Assembly (NCBI GenBank): GCA_003483565.1
Contig: DMYZ01000150.1
Span: 26,460 to 31,557, forward strand
Length of the DNA stretch: 5,098 nt
Direction: 5' to 3'
Source of the DNA: Prevotella sp.
GTDB taxonomy: Bacteria > Bacteroidota > Bacteroidia > Bacteroidales > Bacteroidaceae
Positions 1 to 5,098 of the stretch are shown here, in pieces; position 1 is the first letter of the stretch; every line of letters begins with the position of its first letter. The translations under genes were made by a program, and so were the position numbers. The notes below the pieces were generated by a model, which was not told where the DNA came from, did not search any database, and saw only the letters and a program-made list of their open reading frames with translations.

Positions 1-636
1 TTCTGCAAAATCAACATTACTCCAAAGAGCCCTATAAGGAATCATAACACCTTTGGAGAAACCAGTTGTTCCGCTAGTATAATTGATGACGGCTAATTCT
101 TCAGGATTTTGTTCAATATAATAGTGAACATGCTCTTTACGAAAATATTTAGGATATTTATGTCCGAATATCTCATTGAGATGTTCACGGGCATAAGTTA
201 GTTTGTCAGTTCTGGATATGATAAGGGAATAATCCGGAATATAGATAATTCCTTCCAGTTCCGGCATTTTTGTTGGATCTATCTGGGTAGCAACAACATC
301 ACCAGCAAAGAGTAGTTTTGCATCACTGTGATTAACAATATTATGAATTTGTTCTGGTACAAACTCATGCAAAATAGGCACAGCGATGGCTCCATAAGTG
401 AGGATTGCCAAGAATGCGGCTCCCCAGCTGGAACTATTCCTGCCACAAAGGGCAATCTTATCTCCTTTGACAACGCCGCTGTTCTCAAATAAAATATGTA
501 ATTTTTCTATCTTGCGGGCTACATCGTGGTATTGCAGAGTGATGCCTTTATAATCAGTAAGTGCATCCTGATCCCAATGGGATAGTATGCTCTTTTGTAT
601 TAATTCATTAAAACTAGGGATATTAATTTTCTCCAT
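1..636 (-). CDS. AMP-forming acyl-CoA synthetase paralog (N-terminal part, runs off left edge)
   Basis: An open frame of 212 codons runs without a stop from the ATG at 636 to base 1; the rest of the gene lies outside the window. The product begins MEKINIPSFNELIQKS and has the ATP-binding A3/P-loop motif YTSGTTGFSKG at residues 186-196, diagnostic of the acyl-adenylate-forming (ANL) superfamily. These enzymes activate a carboxylic acid with ATP to an acyl-AMP and usually pass it to CoA. The later core motifs and the C-terminal lysine domain are off the window, so completeness and activity cannot be judged. By hand alignment it is about 78% identical (about 163 of 209 aligned residues) to the complete synthetase encoded just upstream. 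Aligned starts (MEKINIPSFN / MEHIPSFN) support ATG 636. It follows that gene by 53 bp with no Bacteroidetes-type promoter visible between, so cotranscription is likely. Substrate unknown; a medium- or long-chain fatty acid is an inference from the family. Confidence 0.93.
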   Translation of the reverse strand, partial: MEKINIPSFNELIQKSILSHWDQDALTDYKGITLQYHDVARKIEKLHILFENSGVVKGDKIALCGRNSSSWGAAFLAILTYGAIAVPILHEFVPEQIHNIVNHSDAKLLFAGDVVATQIDPTKMPELEGIIYIPDYSLIISRTDKLTYAREHLNEIFGHKYPKYFRKEHVHYYIEQNPEELAVINYTSGTTGFSKGVMIPYRALWSNVDFAE

Positions 637-667
637 ATCAGATTTGTTCTAGTTTGTTATGTTTGAT

Positions 668-692
668 TAATCTGTCTTTTTTAGACAGATTA
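668..692. repeat. 9-bp perfect inverted repeat overlapping a stop codon
   Basis: TAATCTGTC at 668-676 and its exact complement GACAGATTA at 684-692 are separated by 7 nt. On the coding (minus) strand the repeat begins with the TAA stop of the upstream synthetase (690-692) and lies between the two synthetase genes. The stem is AT-rich and is not followed by a U-run in the direction of transcription, so it does not look like an intrinsic terminator. It could be an mRNA-processing or stability hairpin, or chance in AT-rich DNA. Confidence 0.45.
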
Positions 693-2348
693 TTGATATA
701 AGTATCGTTTAATACTTTTTTTAGGAGTCTTTTTAAATTCTTCCTCTTGTAGATGAATTTTAGAAATTTTGCAGAAAGCCGGTAGTTGCTTGTTGAGTTC
801 TGCTCGGTTCTGTTCCATAATATTTATTAAATCCGTTTGAGTGAATCCCATTAGCTTAGCTTCTTCCATGTCCGGATACACTAAGCCTATCAGTTTGTCA
901 TCTTTTTGAAAAATCAAGCTTTCATTCACCATAGCCATCGAATTAAGTTTATTTTCAATTTCTTCAGGATAAACATTTTGGCCATTAGATCCCAAAAGAA
1001 TATTTTTTATGCGCCCTTTGATAAAGATAAAACCATTTTTGTCCATTGTTGCCAGGTCTCCCGTACGGAACCATCCCTCCTCGTTAAATGCAGCTTTGGT
1101 TGCTTCTGGATTCTTAAAATAACCTTGCATGACGTTCAAACCTCGGGTGAGAATTTCGCCAGGTATATTTTCTGGATCATCACTGGCTATTTTTACTTCC
1201 ATCCGATCAACTGCTGCGCCGCAACTTCCGGGCTCAAATTGTTTCCAGTCAGACATAGATATCAGCGGTGCTGTCTCTGTAGTACCATAACCGACTGTAA
1301 TAGGAAAGTTTATATTATTAAAGAATTTTTCAATCTCTGGGTTAAGTCCGGCACCGCCTACTACGATCTCATATGCATTTCCACCAAATTCATCCTTGAC
1401 ATATTCGAGAATCTTCTCGTTTATTTTTTTCTTGATCATTGGCATGTTTTTCAATAGTTTCATGCGGTTGGTCTGTAGTTGAGGCATAATTTTTTTACGT
1501 ACAATTTTTTCAATGATAAGGGGCACCGCAACGATGAGAGCTGGATGGATTTCCTGAAATGCTTCATGAATGATTGTCGGACTTGGGAGACGAGTAAGAA
1601 AATAGGTGTGATTACCTGCAATGAAGCTAAAGAGAAATTCACAAGATAGTCCATACATGTGGGCCATTGGTAGAATAGCAAGAATATCGCAATTCTCAGA
1701 AAGATGGTTTCCTATATTCTTCAAAAGGAAATCAATATTACTCCATAGTGCACGATACGGCAGCATAACGCCCTTAGAAAATCCAGTAGTACCGCTGGTA
1801 TAATTTATCATTGCTAATTCCTCAGACTGATCTTCATAATAGGCAACATGCTCTTTACGAAAATATTTAGGATACTTATGACCATACATTTCGTTGAGAT
1901 GTTCTCGTGCATAAGAAAGTTTTTCAGAATTACAATAAAAGAGGGAATAATCTGGAATATAAATGATACCTTGCAATTCTGGCATTTCTTCTGGGTCAAC
2001 CTGAGTTGATACCACATCACCGGCAAAAAGAAGTTTGGCTTCGCTGTGATTGACTATATTATGGATTTGTCCCGCAGTAAATTCATGTTGTATGGGTACT
2101 ATTATAGCACCATAGGTGAGTGTTGCCAGAAAGACTATGGCCCAATTGGCACTGTTTCTTCCACATAGAGCTATCTTGTCACCTTTTTTGACTCCACTTT
2201 CCTTAAATAAAATATGAAGTTTTTCAATTTTACGAGCTACATCGTGATATTGCAGAGTTATGCCCTTATAATCTGTAAGGGCATCCAAGTTCCAATTGTC
2301 TATGATACTTTTCCTGATCAGTAAGTTAAAGCTTGGTATATGTTCCAT
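690..2348 (-). CDS. AMP-forming acyl-CoA synthetase (long-chain fatty acid-CoA ligase-like)
   Basis: A complete 552-residue ANL-superfamily enzyme, expected in the cytoplasm or at the inner membrane, that adenylates a carboxylic acid and probably transfers it to CoA. Core motifs appear in order: A3 P-loop YTSGTTGFSKG (183-193), A5 GYGTTE (353-358), A7 GWFRTGD (425-431, Asp431 for the ATP ribose), the A8 hinge KGRIKNILLGSNGQNVYPEE (444-463), and a lysine-rich C-terminus TPKKSIKR (541-548) at the A10 catalytic-lysine position. The length of about 550 fits single-domain fatty acyl-CoA ligases; no carrier-protein or thioesterase domain is fused. The frame extends 18 codons further to an ATG at 2402, but ATG 2348 is preferred: it aligns with the start of the downstream paralog, and a promoter occupies 2372-2403 inside the extension. 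It is first in a probable two-gene unit with its paralog. Substrate chain length cannot be read from the sequence. No motif is broken. Confidence 0.93.
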   Translation of the reverse strand: MEHIPSFNLLIRKSIIDNWNLDALTDYKGITLQYHDVARKIEKLHILFKESGVKKGDKIALCGRNSANWAIVFLATLTYGAIIVPIQHEFTAGQIHNIVNHSEAKLLFAGDVVSTQVDPEEMPELQGIIYIPDYSLFYCNSEKLSYAREHLNEMYGHKYPKYFRKEHVAYYEDQSEELAMINYTSGTTGFSKGVMLPYRALWSNIDFLLKNIGNHLSENCDILAILPMAHMYGLSCEFLFSFIAGNHTYFLTRLPSPTIIHEAFQEIHPALIVAVPLIIEKIVRKKIMPQLQTNRMKLLKNMPMIKKKINEKILEYVKDEFGGNAYEIVVGGAGLNPEIEKFFNNINFPITVGYGTTETAPLISMSDWKQFEPGSCGAAVDRMEVKIASDDPENIPGEILTRGLNVMQGYFKNPEATKAAFNEEGWFRTGDLATMDKNGFIFIKGRIKNILLGSNGQNVYPEEIENKLNSMAMVNESLIFQKDDKLIGLVYPDMEEAKLMGFTQTDLINIMEQNRAELNKQLPAFCKISKIHLQEEEFKKTPKKSIKRYLYQ

Positions 2349-2374
2349 TGCACAAAAATCAAATTTTTGTGCAA
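2348..2374. promoter_or_regulatory. 12-bp perfect palindrome at promoter/start codon (possible operator)
   Basis: TTGCACAAAAAT (2348-2359) and its exact complement ATTTTTGTGCAA (2363-2374) flank a 3-nt centre. On the minus strand the left arm contains three of the four bases of the TTTG of the -7 element. The other arm ends on the A of the ATG at 2348. With transcription expected to start a few bases downstream of the -7 box, most of one arm would lie in or beside the promoter and the other in a very short leader. A DNA-level operator for a dimeric repressor is therefore more likely than a full RNA hairpin. The regulator is not in the window; control by a fatty-acid-responsive factor is only an inference from the gene it precedes. 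Confidence 0.55.
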
Positions 2375-2403
2375 AGATAATTCTTAATCTACACATTTCC
2401 AAA
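2372..2403 (-). promoter_or_regulatory. Bacteroidetes-type promoter for the synthetase pair
   Basis: Read on the minus strand, TTTG at 2403-2400 (-33 element) is followed after 20 nt by TATCTTTG at 2379-2372, an exact match to the TAnnTTTG -7 consensus of the Bacteroidetes primary sigma factor. Transcription should start near 2364-2368, giving a leader of only about 16-20 nt before ATG 2348. The site lies in the gap after the permease gene and gives the synthetase pair its own promoter. It also overlaps the 570-residue form of the frame, arguing against the upstream ATG at 2402. Confidence 0.75.
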
Positions 2404-2447
2404 CTTTATGTGCGGTTTTTTAAAAATGGTACTAAAATAACCTGTTT

Positions 2448-3701
2448 TTATTCATATCTCATACTTTTTGCCGGATGGATATGGCTGATAAGATAACTTG
2501 GTGCTATCAATATGAAGGTACTGATAAATAATGTTGCCAGATTAATGAGAAGGATGAGAATCCAATTAAACTCTACGGGTACAGTACTCACATAATAGGT
2601 AGCAGGGTCTAGGGTTATCAATCCTGTGTGACGCTGTAATACTAGTAAACCAATACCAAGAATGTTACCAATAATAAGTCCTCGTCCGATAATAAAGACA
2701 GCGAACCAAAGAAAGGTGTGGCGTATAGTTTTGTTTTGTGCTCCCAGTGCTTTAAGTATACCAATCATATTAGTTCGCTCAAGAATAATGATGAGCAGAC
2801 CGGAGATCATTGTTACTCCTGCTACAGCAAGCATTAGTCCCAAAATGACCCATACATTCAGATCCATTAATCCGAGCCACGCAAAAATTTGAGGATTAAG
2901 CTCTGTAATCGTTGCACTTGAGTAGGTCTCACCATATTTGTCTACAGTCTTGTTAACTTTATTAATGACATTATTAGACGTTTGGTTTAGTTTGTCAAAG
3001 TCTTTTACGGTTAATTCTGCGCCACTGGCTTGATCAGTATCCCATCCATTGAGCTTAATGGCAGTATAGAGATCACAGAAACATATGGTCTCATCGTATT
3101 TTTTTAAGTTAGTATTATATATTCCACTGATTGTAAATCTTCGAGTTCGTACACCATTAGCATCAAGAAAATATGAAAAAATCTTTTCTCCGGACTTTAA
3201 GTGGAGCTTGTCTGCCATAATCTTGGATACAAGAATTTTGTTATGGCTGCTTTTATCATCAAAATGGGGAATAGACCCTTCAACCATATTATTGTGAATA
3301 AATGTAGAATCCCATTCCGGGCCAACACCTTTAAAATTTACTCCAAGAAAATCTTTGTCTGTCTTTAATATGCCTTGTTTATATGCAAAACGCTGAACTG
3401 ATTTTACTCCAGATATATTTTTTAGTATTTGGATCATAGAATCATTCATTACAACAGGATATTGTTCTGCTCCCTGAGAATTGAGAGTCATAAAATTACC
3501 GACCTGAATATGGCTCCCGAATCCAATAACCTTATTCCTTATAGAGTGTTTGAATCCAAGAACTACACATACGGATATAATCATGACAGCTAAGCCAATG
3601 GCAACTCCTGCTGTAGCAATACGAATAGCAGGATGGGATACCTTTTGCTTGTCGCCTTTATCTAGATATATCCTTTTGGCAATAAATAATGGTAAATTCA
3701 T
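2448..3701 (-). CDS. FtsX/LolC-LolE-family ABC transporter permease
   Basis: A 417-residue inner-membrane protein with the layout of the MacB/LolCE/FtsX permease family. There is a short cytoplasmic N-terminus (NLPLFIAKRIY), TM1 at about 30-50, a large periplasmic domain at about 51-280, then TM2 at about 282-307, TM3 at about 330-356 and TM4 at about 378-402. After TM2 comes ILERTNMIGILKALGAQ (306-322), the conserved cytoplasmic coupling segment that contacts the ATPase, and the C-terminus HIHPAKSMRYE is also typical. In LolCDE, such permeases work with the ATPase LolD to release lipoproteins from the inner membrane for transfer to the outer membrane. LolC/E-like function is the best guess from length and topology, but another member of the family cannot be excluded. 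No ATPase gene is in the window. It starts 30 bp after the aminotransferase stop with no promoter seen between, so the two are probably cotranscribed. Start ATG 3701 is favoured by its conserved-looking N-terminus; no Shine-Dalgarno is present. Confidence 0.9.
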   Translation of the reverse strand: MNLPLFIAKRIYLDKGDKQKVSHPAIRIATAGVAIGLAVMIISVCVVLGFKHSIRNKVIGFGSHIQVGNFMTLNSQGAEQYPVVMNDSMIQILKNISGVKSVQRFAYKQGILKTDKDFLGVNFKGVGPEWDSTFIHNNMVEGSIPHFDDKSSHNKILVSKIMADKLHLKSGEKIFSYFLDANGVRTRRFTISGIYNTNLKKYDETICFCDLYTAIKLNGWDTDQASGAELTVKDFDKLNQTSNNVINKVNKTVDKYGETYSSATITELNPQIFAWLGLMDLNVWVILGLMLAVAGVTMISGLLIIILERTNMIGILKALGAQNKTIRHTFLWFAVFIIGRGLIIGNILGIGLLVLQRHTGLITLDPATYYVSTVPVEFNWILILLINLATLFISTFILIAPSYLISHIHPAKSMRYE

Positions 3702-3731
3702 CGTACTGAATTATTTATTTTGTTCAGTCAA

Positions 3732-4934
3732 TTATTCCTCGACACGACCGGGATAGACCTCAAGAGCTTTTTTTAGTATAAACAGTGCACGCTGTAGATC
3801 TTCTTTCTTGAGAACGTAAGCCATTCTTACCTGGTTCCTTCCAGAACCTGGTGTAGTATAGAAACCTGAAGCTGGAGCCATCATGATAGTTTCACCTTCG
3901 TAATTAAATGTTTCAAGACACCAACGGCAGAATTTTTCCGAATCGTCTATTGGAAGTTTTGCTACAGTGTAGAATGCCCCCATAGGAATTGGTGAGTAAA
4001 CACCAGGTATGCGGTTTAGTCCGTCTATCAAGCATTTTCTTCTTTCTACGTATTCATCATAAACTTCTCTATAGTATTCTTCTGGTGCATCAAGTGAAGC
4101 TTCTGCTACTATTTGACCAATAAGAGGAGGGGAAAGACGAGCCTGGCAAAATTTCATGACCGCCTTGCGTACCTCTCCGTTCTTAGTGATTAATGCACCG
4201 ATACGAATACCACATTCTGAATAACGCTTGGAAACGGAGTCAATTAGAATAGCATTGTTCTCAAGACCTTCCAAGTGCATGCAGGATATATAGGGTGAAC
4301 CTGTATAGATATATTCACGATATACCTCATCAGAAAACAGATAAAGATCATATTTTTTGACTAAGTCGCGGATTTGATTCATTTCTCTGCGGGTATAAAG
4401 ATAACCGGTAGGATTATTTGGATTGCAGATCATAATAGCTCTTGTACGCTCATTAATCAGTTCTTCAAATTTCTCTACACGAGGAAGAGCAAACCCCTCA
4501 TCAATACTGGTAGCTATTGTTCTGATTTTTGCACCTGCAGCAATAGCAAATGCCATATAATTAGCATATGCTGGTTCCGGAACAATGATCTCATCGCCTG
4601 GGTTCAGGCAACTCATAAAAGCAAAGAGTACGGCTTCACTTCCGCCCGCAGTGATGATAATATCATCAGCTGTTATATTAATATTATATTTTGCATAATA
4701 TTTTACCAGTTTTTTTCGGTAGCTTAGATAACCTTGGGATGGAGAATATTCCAAGATTTTTCGATTGATATTTTTCAGCGCATCTAATCCACATTGTGGG
4801 GTGGGAAGATCAGGCTGACCAATATTCAAATGATAAACTTTAATGCCGCGTTCTTTGGCAGCATTAGCCAAAGGAGCCAATTTCCGGATTGGCGATTCCG
4901 GCATTTCTAGTCCGCGTACAGATATTTCTGGCAT
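3732..4934 (-). CDS. Class I/II PLP-dependent aminotransferase (aspartate aminotransferase-like)
   Basis: A complete 400-residue fold-type I aminotransferase, cytoplasmic, expected to transfer an amino group between an amino acid and a 2-oxo acid through pyridoxal phosphate. Visible motifs are NIGQPD (37-42), the phosphate-binding GGSEA (97-101), NPNNPTG (171-177), SDEVY (201-205, Asp202 and Tyr205 contacting the cofactor), SVSKRYSECGIRIG (233-246, with Lys236 as the Schiff-base lysine and Arg244 contacting phosphate), and the substrate-carboxylate arginine in NQVRMAY (Arg370). All catalytic residues are present and the length is normal for the family. The N-terminal PESPIRKLAPLANAAKERG looks like an intact first helix. 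ATG 4934 is chosen because it is the first start, about 25 nt below a promoter-predicted transcript start; Met11 is possible but less likely. Substrate is uncertain: aspartate is the usual default annotation, but alanine, aromatic or other acceptors are possible. It heads a probable two-gene unit with the permease; no functional link between them is obvious. Confidence 0.94.
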   Translation of the reverse strand: MPEISVRGLEMPESPIRKLAPLANAAKERGIKVYHLNIGQPDLPTPQCGLDALKNINRKILEYSPSQGYLSYRKKLVKYYAKYNINITADDIIITAGGSEAVLFAFMSCLNPGDEIIVPEPAYANYMAFAIAAGAKIRTIATSIDEGFALPRVEKFEELINERTRAIMICNPNNPTGYLYTRREMNQIRDLVKKYDLYLFSDEVYREYIYTGSPYISCMHLEGLENNAILIDSVSKRYSECGIRIGALITKNGEVRKAVMKFCQARLSPPLIGQIVAEASLDAPEEYYREVYDEYVERRKCLIDGLNRIPGVYSPIPMGAFYTVAKLPIDDSEKFCRWCLETFNYEGETIMMAPASGFYTTPGSGRNQVRMAYVLKKEDLQRALFILKKALEVYPGRVEE

Positions 4935-4965
4935 TTCTTATTCTTGTTTTAATATCTACAGTTTG

Positions 4966-4997
4966 CAAAGATACTTAAAAAATATATTAACGTCAAC
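4966..4997 (-). promoter_or_regulatory. Bacteroidetes-type promoter for the aminotransferase-permease unit
   Basis: On the minus strand, GTTG at 4997-4994 (three of four matches to the -33 TTTG) is followed after 20 nt by TATCTTTG at 4973-4966, a perfect TAnnTTTG -7 element. The expected transcript start near 4958-4962 leaves a leader of about 24-28 nt before ATG 4934. The spacer length and the -7 octamer are the same as in the promoter of the synthetase pair. The remaining 4998-5098 is AT-rich and shows no gene, tRNA or strong hairpin. Confidence 0.68.
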
Positions 4998-5098
4998 TTT
5001 TTATCTGTTTTATTTCGTATTTCTTATGAAATGTATAATAAATACTTTTTCTTTAATGAAGAGGTATTTCAGCCCTTTTGTATTAAAAATTTAGGTCC

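Noticed and set aside
279..488. 69-codon open frame on the minus strand
   Set aside because: It is an out-of-frame shadow inside the partial synthetase, whose own frame is open over all of 1-636 and matches its paralog.
906..1457. 183-codon open frame on the plus strand
   Set aside because: It lies wholly antisense to the synthetase, has no recognisable domain or promoter, and its composition is that of a reverse-strand shadow of conserved coding sequence.
2413..2443. Possible terminator after the permease gene (GGTT...AACC with T/A runs)
   Set aside because: The stem is about 4 bp plus 3 bp with a mismatch and a long loop, so no convincing intrinsic terminator can be supported. Read-through into the synthetase pair remains possible.
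3705..3728. ACTGAA / TTCAGT inverted repeat between the aminotransferase and permease genes
   Set aside because: The stem is only 6 bp with a 12-nt AT-rich loop and no U-run, too weak to call a terminator or attenuator.
4374..4727. 117-codon open frame on the plus strand
   Set aside because: It is antisense to the conserved core of the aminotransferase and shows no domain or start signal.
4998..5098. Edge region searched for a further gene, RNA or divergent promoter
   Set aside because: It is AT-rich with no frame resembling a protein family, no tRNA-like fold and no TAnnTTTG element on the plus strand.

Overview
The window looks like a piece of a Bacteroidetes (most likely Bacteroidales) chromosome. 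The DNA is visibly AT-rich. None of the four start codons has a recognisable Shine-Dalgarno purine tract; the leaders are A/T-rich instead. Two gene starts are preceded by close matches to the Bacteroidetes primary sigma-factor promoter (TTTG / about 20 nt / TAnnTTTG). The protein families also fit this group. All genes lie on the minus strand, so transcription runs from the right edge to the left edge.

In transcription order: (1) 4935-5098 is noncoding at the right edge and carries a promoter at 4966-4997. (2) 3732-4934 encodes a 400-residue class I/II PLP-dependent aminotransferase. (3) After 30 bp, 2448-3701 encodes a 417-residue four-TM FtsX/LolC-LolE-type ABC transporter permease, probably cotranscribed with the aminotransferase. 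(4) A 99-bp gap (2349-2447) contains a second promoter (2372-2403) and a perfect 12-bp inverted repeat that overlaps the promoter's -7 element and touches the next start codon. (5) 690-2348 encodes a complete 552-residue AMP-forming acyl-CoA synthetase-like enzyme. (6) After 53 bp, 1-636 holds the first 212 residues of a second, closely related synthetase (about 78% identical by hand alignment), which runs off the left edge.

The window therefore holds two transcription units: an aminotransferase-permease pair, and a tandem pair of acyl-CoA synthetase paralogs with their own promoter. Both are ordinary housekeeping-type families; no mobile element, CRISPR array, RNA gene or defence system is visible. 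The points most worth a second look are the diverged tandem duplication and the palindrome at the promoter and start codon of the synthetase pair. The palindrome could be an operator or a translational control element.
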